From: an uncultured Tenacibaculum sp.
GTDB taxonomy: Bacteria > Bacteroidota > Bacteroidia > Flavobacteriales > Flavobacteriaceae
Direction of reading: 5' to 3'
NCBI RefSeq assembly: GCF_947502995.1
Contig: NZ_CANNBW010000030.1
Span: 1 to 49,765, forward strand
DNA: 49,765 nucleotides
Positions 8,709 to 16,117 of the stretch are shown piece by piece; the first letter of the stretch is position 1; each line of letters begins with the position of its first letter. The notes below the pieces were generated by a model. That model did no database searches. It was not told the DNA's origin and saw nothing but the letters and a program-made list of their open reading frames with translations. The translations under genes and the position numbers were made by a program.

Positions 8709-9278
8709 TTAATTTGATAATAGTTTTCCTCTATTATTTAGTTCTACATAAAAATCATCATCACTAATAGCATTAATGGTATAGCGTTGCGAGTAAGGCT
8801 GACCTTGCATTTTGTCAAAATTATAGCTGGTTATAATTATTTTATTAATTCCGAATAATTCAGCTAAATCATTTTCAAAATCCATAGCTTGTTGTTTTTG
8901 ACATAAAGAAATGATCTTTTCTACTTGATTTGTAGGATATTCCTTTTTTCCAGGTTCAATACAAACACCTTCTATTTTAATTTTGAAATCACTTGAATTC
9001 ACGATTTCTTTAACAGATCCTTTTTGTTCTCCACCAATGATATTAGTTTTTACAATCTGTTTTTGTGCACTAAAGGTTAATAAAGGTTCATTTGGTAATC
9101 TTTCTCCATCGATAAATACATCCATAAAATAAGGTCTACCCATGTGGTTTTTTAAAGATGAAAAACGACCTATTTTATTTCTGTTTGCTAAAGCTTCTTT
9201 ATTCAAATAGAATGGAGGAACAGTATTATATCCGTGAGATGCTGCGGTTAATGTTTTTAAGTTAAATGTGTTTGCCAT
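8709..9278 (-). CDS. DUF6046-type tail protein (189 aa)
   Basis: The protein contains FIDGERLPNEPLLTFSAQKQIVKTNI and then a GSVKEIVNSSDFKIKIEGVC segment, the signature of a Bacteroidota phage family (DUF6046) regularly found between the tape measure and the hub. By position it is the counterpart of Mu gpN or P2 gpU-like baseplate-proximal proteins. Its exact role is not known. It starts 5 bases before the tape-measure stop region and is followed by the hub after 6 bases. Confidence 0.65.
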   Translation of the reverse strand: MANTFNLKTLTAASHGYNTVPPFYLNKEALANRNKIGRFSSLKNHMGRPYFMDVFIDGERLPNEPLLTFSAQKQIVKTNIIGGEQKGSVKEIVNSSDFKIKIEGVCIEPGKKEYPTNQVEKIISLCQKQQAMDFENDLAELFGINKIIITSYNFDKMQGQPYSQRYTINAISDDDFYVELNNRGKLLSN

Positions 9279-9283
9279 AATTA

Positions 9284-11203
9284 TTAAATTTGAATTTCGT
9301 AAGTAGAATTAAGTACTCTTAAAAGGGCTTCTTTAACCTTATCTTCCATTTCATCTACACCTTCTACAAATTGCTCTGTAGTAATATTCATCTGTTCGAT
9401 TAGTTTATCGAAATGAACATTAATATTTGTTTGTTTTTTACCGCCATCGGTAATGTTACCAATACCTTGTTGTGTTCCAGAAGGAATTGTAGATAAAGAA
9501 GGAGTTTCATTTCCTGTTTTATCAGCAGAGAAAGAGAAGTTATTTTTAACTTTACTTATATCTCTTTGTAAGCCTTTTCCATCAAAAGATAAACTTTGAA
9601 CTTTTTTAAGTCCTTCACCAAAAGTTTTAGCATTGTTTAAAAAATCTAATTGATATTGTTTAACTCTTTGATCTCTATTTTTCTTGAGTTCCTCAATTTG
9701 AACTTGGGCTTTTGTTTCAATTTTTTGAGTTAAGGTTTCTCTGGCTTCAGAAAATTTTCCTTGCCATGCTAGTTTTATTGCTTGTCCAATATTTTTTACA
9801 AACTGAACAGCACGTTGACCGAAACTAACTATATTTAAAAATGCAAGTTTGAAACCGTAACCTATAGAGTCAATTAAGAACCAAAAATCACTTTTTATTT
9901 GTTGCCATATTGCAGACAGCATATCTCCAAGACCTTGCCACGCTGTTCCCCAACCTTTAGTGTACTTAATTAATATGGCTATAGCAGCTACAACAGCAAC
10001 AATACCAATAATTAACCAGGTTAAAGGACTTAAGTACATGATTGCATTCCATAAAGCCCATACTGTAGCTATCATACCAATAACAGGAGCGATAGGTTTT
10101 AGTGTTTCGAATACAATTGAAAGTCCTAAGCTTATATATGATAAAACTACTCCAAGTCCTTCCAGGATAAACTTAATCCATTCGAATAAATATCCTCCTT
10201 CTTGAAGAGGGAACATAGCATTGATAAAGTTGTTAAGTCTTTCTGCTAAGTAGGTTAAACTCCCAATAATAGGTTCTAAGTTTGATTTGAATTTTTTAAA
10301 TAAGTTAATAGCTAAAGGAACATATAAAAGTATTTTGATTAAAGGGTTTAGTTGAGCCAAGAATTTTATTTTATTTAAAGTTGCACCAATACCTCTAAAA
10401 AACTTTCTTAACCTAACAGAAACTAATGCGATTCTAGTAGCTAAAACAGAAAAAAAGTTCATTGTTACTCTTATACCATTAGATAGTTTTCTTACGAGTA
10501 TAACACTAGTTCTAAAGAAACGATTTGCAATGTTTAAAATATTGCTAACTACACCGAAAACTTTTCTGAATTTACCTCCCGTAACACTTAACAAAGTAAA
10601 AACCTTAAATAAATTTCTAGATTTTCTTGCAAGACCTATTAAAGTGGTAGCGAACTTTCTTAAAACTTGAACAGTTTTTAAGTTTGATATATTTGTTAGT
10701 TTTCTTAATACAGAAAAGGTTTTAATTATAGGGTTAAAAGCTTTGTTTGCATTAGCACTCAATAGTATAAAGAATCTGGTGAATAATCTTAATTTACCGA
10801 TAAAATCATTTATTGGTTTAATTCCAAAATATATTCCTATTCCTTGTTTTATATATCCTTTTAGTAAATCAAGGATACTTTTTACTTTATTAAATCCATT
10901 TTTAACTTTACTTACAAAGCTTTTTACTTTAAAAATGGCTCCCTGAATTCCAGATTTAACCTTGTCTATAGCTCCTTTAATTTTAAAGAAGGTAGTTTTA
11001 ACTTTATCAAGTTTATTTGATATGTTTTCTTTTAATTTATCCTTTAATTGAATAAATTTATCATAAACACTGGTTAACACTTTTTTTAGTTTTTCATATG
11101 CTTTTTCAAGCTTTTCAGTGCCTTTTCTTAAAGTTTCCGAATCAATAGATACACTATCGATAACTTTATTAAGTTTTTCTAAAATTTCAAGGAGTTTTTC
11201 CAT
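9284..11203 (-). CDS. Tail tape measure protein (639 aa)
   Basis: This is the longest gene of the tail operon and the direct partner of the frameshifted chaperone upstream. The N-terminal 110 residues are Lys-rich coiled coil (KLKKVLTSVYDKFIQLKDKLKEN). The middle contains many short hydrophobic-basic repeats, and hydrophobic membrane-like segments lie around residues 360-415 (for example LIIGIVAVVAAIAILIKYT). This composition is normal for tape measures. At 639 residues it predicts a tail of roughly 95-100 nm using the usual ~1.5 Å per residue rule. No peptidase domain is visible. Confidence 0.85.
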   Translation of the reverse strand: MEKLLEILEKLNKVIDSVSIDSETLRKGTEKLEKAYEKLKKVLTSVYDKFIQLKDKLKENISNKLDKVKTTFFKIKGAIDKVKSGIQGAIFKVKSFVSKVKNGFNKVKSILDLLKGYIKQGIGIYFGIKPINDFIGKLRLFTRFFILLSANANKAFNPIIKTFSVLRKLTNISNLKTVQVLRKFATTLIGLARKSRNLFKVFTLLSVTGGKFRKVFGVVSNILNIANRFFRTSVILVRKLSNGIRVTMNFFSVLATRIALVSVRLRKFFRGIGATLNKIKFLAQLNPLIKILLYVPLAINLFKKFKSNLEPIIGSLTYLAERLNNFINAMFPLQEGGYLFEWIKFILEGLGVVLSYISLGLSIVFETLKPIAPVIGMIATVWALWNAIMYLSPLTWLIIGIVAVVAAIAILIKYTKGWGTAWQGLGDMLSAIWQQIKSDFWFLIDSIGYGFKLAFLNIVSFGQRAVQFVKNIGQAIKLAWQGKFSEARETLTQKIETKAQVQIEELKKNRDQRVKQYQLDFLNNAKTFGEGLKKVQSLSFDGKGLQRDISKVKNNFSFSADKTGNETPSLSTIPSGTQQGIGNITDGGKKQTNINVHFDKLIEQMNITTEQFVEGVDEMEDKVKEALLRVLNSTYEIQI

Positions 11204-11205
11204 CT

Positions 11206-11663
11206 TTACATTTGATTTGATTTGGCTTCTTTTTGCCTAATATCTTCTAGTTGCTTAAACTTTTCTGCCCATTGCTGATCACTCAGGGTAGAAGGATCTA
11301 TGTTTAAATGATATTGCATAAGAGTATCAACATAGGTGATCCAGTTTTTTTGAGGGTCCCCTTGGGCACCCTCTAGCACTTTTTTAGCTCAGCCTCTTTT
11401 ATTTCGATTAGTTTGTCAATTTGTCCTGCAGCGGCGAAGAATAAACCATCATTAGTTTTAATGTCATCATCTCCACCTAACCAACAGTTTTCTAGTATTA
11501 CTTCTGCAAAACCTAAAGGATTGGTTTGTGCGTTAGTCATAGCATATGAAAGTGTTTTACGGTCTGGTTTTTTTAAATATCCTTTTTTACCATCTACGGC
11601 TACTTCGAATACTTCTCCGTGTTGTTGCTTCCAGCTGTTGATTTGTTCTTTATTAATTTTCAT
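11206..11663 (-). CDS. Tail assembly chaperone, frameshifted long form (152 aa)
   Basis: Ribosomes that slip by -1 at 11379-11385 leave the 96-residue frame and read through a second open frame. This adds 57 residues beginning VLEGAQGDPQKNWITYVDT and ending KSNQM before TAA at 11206-11208, two bases before the tape-measure ATG. The layout matches the gpG/gpGT pair of lambda and its counterparts in most long-tailed phages. In those, the short form and a minority long form load the tape measure during tube assembly. The second frame has no start codon at its head, so it can only be made by frameshifting. Residue counts were worked out by hand. Confidence 0.8.
11352..11385 (-). promoter_or_regulatory. 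Programmed -1 frameshift signal (A AAA AAG plus hairpin)
   Basis: On the minus strand the zero frame reads CTA AAA AAG TGC TAG, giving the heptamer A_AAA_AAG (11379-11385), the same slip site as E. coli dnaX. Five bases after it comes a GC-rich hairpin at 11352-11373, GAGGGT-G-CCC / GGG-G-ACCCTC, in an otherwise very AT-rich region. The stop codon of the zero frame overlaps the start of the hairpin. Slip site, spacing and stimulatory structure all agree. Confidence 0.85.
11373..11663 (-). CDS. Tail assembly chaperone, short form (96 aa)
   Basis: This is the zero-frame product of the chaperone gene. It starts MKINKEQINSWKQQHGEVFE and includes DGKKGYLKKPDRKTLSYAM and NPLGFAEVILENCWLGGDD, a pattern typical of phage tail chaperones with an acidic, tryptophan-containing helix. 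It ends ...AELKKC just after the A-AAA-AAG slip site. It lies between tube and tape measure, the usual position. Expected stoichiometry is mostly short form with a small fraction of the fused long form. Confidence 0.8.
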   Translation of the reverse strand: MKINKEQINSWKQQHGEVFEVAVDGKKGYLKKPDRKTLSYAMTNAQTNPLGFAEVILENCWLGGDDDIKTNDGLFFAAAGQIDKLIEIKEAELKKC

Positions 11664-11736
11664 AATATTAAATGTTTATAGTTTTTAAGTATTTGTGTTT
11701 TTGAATCTTGTTTTGGTAAAAGTGTTTGTTGAAGAA

Positions 11737-11781
11737 AGGAGCAGGGATTCTAATAAAGGACATATCATTAGCCCTGCTCCT
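11737..11781 (-). terminator. Intra-operon hairpin between tube and chaperone genes
   Basis: A ten-base perfect stem AGGAGCAGGG / CCCTGCTCCT, extended inward by CTAAT/ATTAG, sits in the 191-base gap between the tube and chaperone genes. On the minus strand it is followed by TTTCTTC, which is weakly U-rich, so it may terminate only part of the transcripts. That would keep sheath and tube abundant relative to the chaperone and tape measure. It could instead be an mRNA-stabilising end after processing. Confidence 0.6.
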
Positions 11782-11854
11782 GAAGAATGAAACAAATACA
11801 CTAGCTAAAAAACTAATCTTTTGTTCACAAACACTAATTACCGAGTGTTGGTGT

Positions 11855-12280
11855 TTATGCAGCTAATCTGCGTAAATACATGATTGGTAAAGTGATTTCC
11901 ATGAATTTATCACCTTGTTTTAATTCTCTGTTATCTTCAGTGAATTCTACTCCTTTTAACATATATGTTGCAATTTTATCTGGAGCAGAGTTTCTTACGA
12001 AAGAAACAGTGATATCGAATGGAGGTAAATCTGTTAAATCTTCCTCTGGAGCTAATAATAATTGTAAAGCTTCCACTTCGCTTTGTAATAATGTTAATTC
12101 TCCTTCTGGAGTTTTGTTACCATATTGTATAGCGTGAGGATCTTCACCTCTTGCCATTAAATATTCTTTTTCTCTTTTTACAGAAAATTTTACTCCACGA
12201 ACACGAGTAAGAACTCTTCCTAACATTACAATTTGTACATCTGCCCAACGATATTCAGGGCTTTTACTATCAAAAGTCAT
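11855..12280 (-). CDS. Tail tube protein (141 aa)
   Basis: This gene lies directly after the sheath, in the canonical order for contractile tails. Its length fits the Hcp/gp19-like tube fold. Sequence features include WADVQIVMLGRVLTRVRGVK at the N-terminus, the loop GEDPHAIQYGNKTPEGELTL and the closing FTEDNRELKQGDKFMEITLP, a recurrent tube pattern in Bacteroidota contractile systems. It would polymerise into the rigid inner tube. No signal peptide is present. Confidence 0.8.
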   Translation of the reverse strand: MTFDSKSPEYRWADVQIVMLGRVLTRVRGVKFSVKREKEYLMARGEDPHAIQYGNKTPEGELTLLQSEVEALQLLLAPEEDLTDLPPFDITVSFVRNSAPDKIATYMLKGVEFTEDNRELKQGDKFMEITLPIMYLRRLAA

Positions 12281-12322
12281 TTTTTAAATTTTATTAATAA
12301 GTTAAACGTTAGTTTTAGGGGG

Positions 12323-13492
12323 TTACGATAAGCTAGTAGTAAAGCCTAATTCAACAGTAATATATTTAGCATATCCTACTGGTAAAATATCTAATGATAC
12401 TCTTACTTCGTTAGTTGCTAATACATCTTGAGCTGGATCGATGAAAGTTCTTACAGCAGAAATTTCACCATTTTGAGCCATAGTTAAGTTGATCGCATTG
12501 TCAACTAAACCTTCCCAACTCTTAATTAAAGCAGGAGCAATTTTACCGTTAGCTTCTAATGGAATTTCATCTAAGATTTCGTTAACAAATACTCCGTAAG
12601 CAACACGTCTTGCTTTGTAAATTGTACGAACTCTTGTGATGTTATTTAAATCATCGCTAGCAACAGTACAAGTAGGAGCATCATTGAAGAAATATCCAGA
12701 ACGACCTACGAAAGATCTTAAAAAGATGTATCCTTTGTTGTGGATATTATCCCATGCGTTTTCTAATTCTTCAATAGCTTGTTCGTTAGTAAAGAAACCT
12801 TCAGTTGCAGGTAATGATCCAGATTTTACACGACCTGGGTTTCTCATTACAGGATCTTTAGCTAATCTACCTAATAATAATCCTACAGCTGCGTTTTTAC
12901 TTCCGTCAGTGTTAGATAAAAGGATAGAAACGAATTCTTGATCTGAAGTAGAGTAATCTTTTAAGTCGGCAACAGTTCCATTAAAGTCTTTTCCGTCAAT
13001 AATAACAGAAGCTTCTTTGTATTTGTCAGCATAACCTTCGATTAAAGCTTGAGCTTTTACTACAGCATTATCAACGTCAGCATCTACACCATTTGCAATA
13101 GTTGCAGAACCATCAGATTCTCTAGAAACTGCAATTAAGCGAACAGCTCCTTTAGCATCATCTAATAATTTTTTAGCATAGTCTTCGTCTGAAGAAACCA
13201 TGTCTTCCATTGAAACAGTATCAGCAACTAACATTAACCAAAGCTCAGCTCCATTACCAGCTTCTTCGTAGAATTGTTGTACTTGTTTGTAAGCATAAGG
13301 GTTTGCAGTTGATGTGATACCAGCTGCTTCAGCTTCGTCTAAGCTAAATACTTGAAATGATTCTCCAACTTGAGCGCCTCCAGAAACAGAAGTTCCTGTT
13401 AAAATCATAGCAGATACGCCATCTTCGGTTTGAGCTACTTGCCCTAAACCATCATTGTTTACATTAATTTTTACTTTAGGTAATCCATTCAT
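12323..13492 (-). CDS. Contractile tail sheath protein (389 aa, DUF2586-like)
   Basis: The presence of a sheath shows that the tail is contractile. Conserved stretches include SAMILTGTSVSGG near the N-terminus, RNPGRVKSGSLPATEGFFTN in the middle, KGYIFLRSFVGRSGYFFNDAPT, and a C-terminal DILPVGYAKYITVELGF strand that would hand over to the next subunit. The family (DUF2586, sheath of Bacteroidota Mu-like phages) is recognised by eye. The GC content is slightly higher and the codons more uniform than in its neighbours, as expected for a strongly expressed structural gene. Confidence 0.85.
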   Translation of the reverse strand: MNGLPKVKINVNNDGLGQVAQTEDGVSAMILTGTSVSGGAQVGESFQVFSLDEAEAAGITSTANPYAYKQVQQFYEEAGNGAELWLMLVADTVSMEDMVSSDEDYAKKLLDDAKGAVRLIAVSRESDGSATIANGVDADVDNAVVKAQALIEGYADKYKEASVIIDGKDFNGTVADLKDYSTSDQEFVSILLSNTDGSKNAAVGLLLGRLAKDPVMRNPGRVKSGSLPATEGFFTNEQAIEELENAWDNIHNKGYIFLRSFVGRSGYFFNDAPTCTVASDDLNNITRVRTIYKARRVAYGVFVNEILDEIPLEANGKIAPALIKSWEGLVDNAINLTMAQNGEISAVRTFIDPAQDVLATNEVRVSLDILPVGYAKYITVELGFTTSLS

Positions 13493-13495
13493 TTT

Positions 13496-13990
13496 TTATA
13501 GGATTTTTGGTTTAACAAATTTCACAATCGTTCCTCCTAGGAAAAGGATTAGTACAATTCCACCAATCCAAATCAGGGGTTTCAACAGTTCAGGTATATA
13601 TTTTTGTGGAATCACAATAGTTTCCTGTTTTTGTTGATTAATTTCTTTATAGTGTTTTATGATTTCTTTCTGTAATTCTAAAAGTTCTTTTAGTTCATCA
13701 GCAATACATTCAGCTTCAATAGTGTTTCCCACTCTTTTAATGCTCAACTTGGTGTAGTTTGAGCGTTTTACAATAGCTTCTTCAGTAAGTTTATTGATGG
13801 TCTCTCTAAGTTTTACAGTGTCGGCTTTCCTAGCAATCACAATGGTGTCTATTGTGTGAGATTCTTTATAAATTGAATCCTTTATTTTAACAGTGTTTTG
13901 TGTTGCTGGTAGCTTTTTAAAACTTCGACAAGAGTTGATTAAAAGAGAGAGAACTATTAAACAGCTTAAGAGTTTAATTTTTCTCTTCAT
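13496..13990 (-). CDS. Lipoprotein with coiled coil and C-terminal membrane segment (164 aa)
   Basis: A signal sequence with a lipobox (LSLLINSC, Cys at residue 21) is followed by a KD/ID-rich spacer and a coiled coil at about 85-125 (ADELKELLELQKEIIKHYKE). A C-terminal hydrophobic helix at about 138-155 (LIWIGGIVLILFLGG) ends in a basic tail. A lipid anchor at one end and a transmembrane helix at the other is the architecture of unimolecular spanins, which fuse inner and outer membranes at lysis. It sits between amidase and sheath. The spanin role is inferred from architecture. Confidence 0.55.
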   Translation of the reverse strand: MKRKIKLLSCLIVLSLLINSCRSFKKLPATQNTVKIKDSIYKESHTIDTIVIARKADTVKLRETINKLTEEAIVKRSNYTKLSIKRVGNTIEAECIADELKELLELQKEIIKHYKEINQQKQETIVIPQKYIPELLKPLIWIGGIVLILFLGGTIVKFVKPKIL

Positions 13991-13999
13991 TTTTATTTT

Positions 14000-14449
14000 T
14001 TAAAGGTTACAGTATTCTTTTCTAGCATCGAAACATGGACAAGCTTTTATAAATTCAAAAGGCTCTATAATACCATTCTTGTTTATGTCTGTAGAAAAAT
14101 CTCTATGTCCTAAAATTTTTGCTTGAGGATATTTTTCTTTTAAGACTAATAGTAATTCTCTCAAAGCTCTTTTTTGTTTTCTTGTTCTCGTGTCTTTTGG
14201 AGAAAATCTTTTATTTAAACCTCCGACATATACAATTCCGATTGAGTTTCTATTATGTCCTTTAACATGAGCACCGATTTTATATTCTGGTCTTCCTTCT
14301 TCTATAGTTCCGTCTAATCCTATTACATAATGATATCCGATTCCTTTCCAGCCTCTTTCTTTATGCCATAAGTCAATGTCTTTAGCTGTAAACTTTTTCC
14401 CTGCAACAGTAGCGGTACAATGAATAACAATGTGTTTAATTTTTCTCAT
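14000..14449 (-). CDS. N-acetylmuramoyl-L-alanine amidase, T7-lysozyme type (149 aa)
   Basis: This is an Amidase_2 (PGRP/T7 lysozyme) domain covering the whole protein. Zinc ligands are visible as His in IVIHCTA (about residue 10), His in GAHVKGHN (about 75) and Cys in KACPCFD (about 141), with the catalytic-type tyrosine in GIGYHYVI. A conserved GHRDFS precedes the last ligand. It would cleave the bond between MurNAc and the peptide stem. There is no signal peptide, so release needs a holin or similar. It is the first gene of the late tail operon and probably provides cell lysis to free particles. Confidence 0.85.
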   Translation of the reverse strand: MRKIKHIVIHCTATVAGKKFTAKDIDLWHKERGWKGIGYHYVIGLDGTIEEGRPEYKIGAHVKGHNRNSIGIVYVGGLNKRFSPKDTRTRKQKRALRELLLVLKEKYPQAKILGHRDFSTDINKNGIIEPFEFIKACPCFDARKEYCNL

Positions 14450-14482
14450 TCTTTTTTCTTTTTTAACTCCCCCGAAGGGTTT

Positions 14483-14516
14483 GCAGTTCCCTCATTAATA
14501 AGAAGAGGTGAACTGC
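14483..14516 (-). other. Leader hairpin upstream of the amidase
   Basis: GCAGTTC (14483-14489) pairs with GAACTGC (14510-14516), with a further CTC/GAG pair inside. It lies in the predicted 5' leader of the late tail operon. No gene is known to end here on either strand, so a leader or regulatory role is more likely than termination. The minus-strand sequence after it is not U-rich. Confidence 0.4.
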
Positions 14517-14573
14517 CTTTTGGTGACTCTTTAATAGTATAGTTTTATACTTCGTTCGAGTTGTTTGACGATG

Positions 14574-14604
14574 CAAATATGGGACGGAATTAGAGTTCTT
14601 ACAA
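14574..14604 (-). promoter_or_regulatory. Candidate late promoter for the tail operon
   Basis: Read on the minus strand there is a TTG (14602-14604), a 20-base spacer and CATATTTG (14574-14581). That is one base off the flavobacterial TTG-N17-23-TAnnTTTG consensus. Transcription would start near 14567 and run into the amidase with a ~118-base leader that includes the hairpin at 14483-14516. Confidence 0.45.
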
Positions 14605-14728
14605 CTTGATTATCAGTGTTTGCGGATAGATTTACAATGGTTGTATTTCGATTTGCAATGGTTGATTTTGAGTTTTAAAATTCCATGTAGTTAAAGCAAC
14701 TTTGTATCAGAATTTAAACTAAAAAAAT

Positions 14729-15022
14729 ATGAATGATTTTAAATTAGACGAAACAGGAGATTTATTAATTGTAAACGGAGATTTTGTAGTTACAGATGCT
14801 ACATTACAACATCAAGAACACATTATTTTGGCTCAGAAAGGTGAGTATAAAGAGTATCCAGAAATAGGAGTAGGAATTTCGAACATGCTTAATGATGAAA
14901 ATCCAAGAGATGTTATTACTCAAATCAGAAGAAATTTTCAATATGATGGTATGGAAGTAAAGCAATTGGATTTTGATCCAGCAGGAGATATTGTTGTAGA
15001 AGCTCCTTATAGAGAAGTATAA
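14729..15022 (+). CDS. gp25/Mu gp46-like baseplate wedge protein (97 aa)
   Basis: The N-terminus DFKLDETGDLLIVNGDFVV followed by LQHQEHIILAQKGEYKEYPEIGVGI matches the short wedge proteins of the gp25/gp46/DUF2634 group (first strands, then a helix, then GEW.DP.FGV-type sequence). In ordinary Mu-like tails this gene follows the spike and is co-directional with gpJ and gpI. Here it is on the opposite strand, near the early genes, separated from the rest of the tail operon. No gpJ or gpI follows it. Confidence 0.65.
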   Translation: MNDFKLDETGDLLIVNGDFVVTDATLQHQEHIILAQKGEYKEYPEIGVGISNMLNDENPRDVITQIRRNFQYDGMEVKQLDFDPAGDIVVEAPYREV

Positions 15023-15043
15023 ATTAAAAAAAGTAAAAGTAAT

Positions 15044-15502
15044 ATGAGTGTAAGAGTAGAAATATTTAATGAATTGTCATCTAGATTAGATGATATGAAT
15101 TTTTTTCAAATTATAGATATTTATAAAGGACAGTTTTCAGATGAAGATGCAAATGGAATTAGTCATTTTCCTGCAGCTTACGTTTCAATAAGTAGAATTG
15201 ATTATGAAGAAATGACTGTCGATTTTATTGAGGGTAGAGCAGTAATAGATGTTTATGTTTTCTTCAGGCAATTCGATAACACAGATATTTTAGATAAGAA
15301 CAAACCAAGTTCTATTGATATTTTAAATATTATGGATGAAATTGTAGATGAACTACATGGAGCTACAGGAAATTTTTTCTCAGAATTATCGCAAACTGCT
15401 GAAGAAGATTTAAGCTTTATATATGGAAAACCCGCTTTCAAAGTTTCTTTTTCAACTGAAATTCGAAAGCGAGTTGAACTCGATAATTATATTTTAAACT
15501 AG
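15044..15502 (+). CDS. Probable tail-completion/terminator-like protein (152 aa)
   Basis: This gene is 21 bases after the wedge gene on the plus strand, so the two form a short operon. The pattern VRVEIFNELSSRLDD... with AAYVSISRIDYEE, GRAVIDVYVFFRQFDNTD and a C-terminal AFKVSFSTEIRKRVELDNYIL resembles the small alpha/beta proteins that cap phage tails or connect them to heads (Mu gp37-like, tail terminator). The match is structural and weak. Its last four bases overlap the convergent HTH gene. Confidence 0.4.
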   Translation: MSVRVEIFNELSSRLDDMNFFQIIDIYKGQFSDEDANGISHFPAAYVSISRIDYEEMTVDFIEGRAVIDVYVFFRQFDNTDILDKNKPSSIDILNIMDEIVDELHGATGNFFSELSQTAEEDLSFIYGKPAFKVSFSTEIRKRVELDNYILN

Positions 15503-15696
15503 TTTAAAAAGGCGCTTTTATAAGCGCCTTCATTATTTAATATTGCAGAGATGGTTCTTTTACTTATAAAAAACTCTAATGATAAAGTTTCTAAAACTGC
15601 ATCATATTTCCATTTAGGATACTTATTTGAGATTTGACTAAAGCGTTGTTTTACTTTCTGATTTCTCAATGCAATTAAATTGTTGTTTCTAGCCAT
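15499..15696 (-). CDS. Small HTH DNA-binding protein (65 aa)
   Basis: The protein is basic and helical, with a recognisable helix-turn-helix at about residues 30-52 (DAVLETLSLEFFISKRTISAIL). Proteins of this size and pattern recur in Bacteroidota Mu-like elements as regulators. It is the last gene of the minus-strand early operon and converges with the wedge operon. A perfect nine-base hairpin lies inside its last codons, so its mRNA appears to end within or right after the coding region. Confidence 0.6.
   Translation of the reverse strand: MARNNNLIALRNQKVKQRFSQISNKYPKWKYDAVLETLSLEFFISKRTISAILNNEGAYKSAFLN
15509..15530. terminator. Bidirectional terminator inside the 3' end of the HTH gene
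   Basis: AAGGCGCTT / AAGCGCCTT form a perfect nine-base stem with a four-base loop. On the minus strand it is followed by TTTTT, a good intrinsic terminator; on the plus strand it is followed by CATTATTT. It separates the convergent wedge operon and early operon. Confidence 0.75.
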
Positions 15697-15736
15697 AGAT
15701 ATTTCGTTTTTAATGGAGGTTTGTGGTTAAGTTTTT

Positions 15737-15768
15737 AAAGACTGTGCAATTTTAATTTACACAGTCTT
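15737..15768. other. Intergenic hairpin in the early operon
   Basis: AAGACTGTG and CACAGTCTT form a nine-base stem with a 13-base loop between the 44-residue gene and the HTH gene. Neither side is followed by a T-run, so it is more likely a processing or stability element than a terminator. Confidence 0.4.
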
Positions 15769-15777
15769 ATGTTGGTT

Positions 15778-15912
15778 TTAATCTTTTAAAATGATTGTTT
15801 TGTTATTCAATCTTTTGTATTTCGCGCCTTGACTAAGTTTGTCTTTTTCTATTTCCTTAGCAAGTTTTAACGCTTTCTTTCCTTTCTTTTTTAAATAATT
15901 TTGAGATTCCAT
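15778..15912 (-). CDS. Small basic hypothetical protein (44 aa)
   Basis: This is a short frame starting MESQNYLKKKGKKALKLAKE and ending IILKD, with about one third Lys. It lies five bases downstream of the membrane-protein gene in the early operon, with an ATG start and a clean stop, so a coding role is likely. The high charge would fit nucleic-acid binding, but no motif is present and no function is assigned. Confidence 0.5.
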   Translation of the reverse strand: MESQNYLKKKGKKALKLAKEIEKDKLSQGAKYKRLNNKTIILKD

Positions 15913-15917
15913 AGATT

Positions 15918-16112
15918 TTATTGAGAGTTATTTTTACTGTTTTTTTCTTCTAAAAGAAAATGAAGTACAATTGCACAAATCATAATCATAGCTGTATTGG
16001 CTTGAATTTTTAGAAGCATACTCACGTCAATCGATGTTAGTTGTATTAAAACAACAGTAATCAGTAATGTTATACAAGAAATACCAATTACGATAAGTCT
16101 GAAATTTTCCAT
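15918..16112 (-). CDS. Small two-helix membrane protein (64 aa)
   Basis: There are two hydrophobic helices, about residues 6-26 (LIVIGISCITLLITVVLIQL) and 33-52 (MLLKIQANTAMIMICAIVLH), followed by a charged tail EEKNSKNNSQ. It sits in the early operon between the DUF3164 gene and the 44-residue gene, five bases from each. Size and topology would suit a holin-like or immunity protein, but its early position argues against late lysis. Unassigned. Confidence 0.5.
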   Translation of the reverse strand: MENFRLIVIGISCITLLITVVLIQLTSIDVSMLLKIQANTAMIMICAIVLHFLLEEKNSKNNSQ

Positions 16113-16117
16113 AAGAT

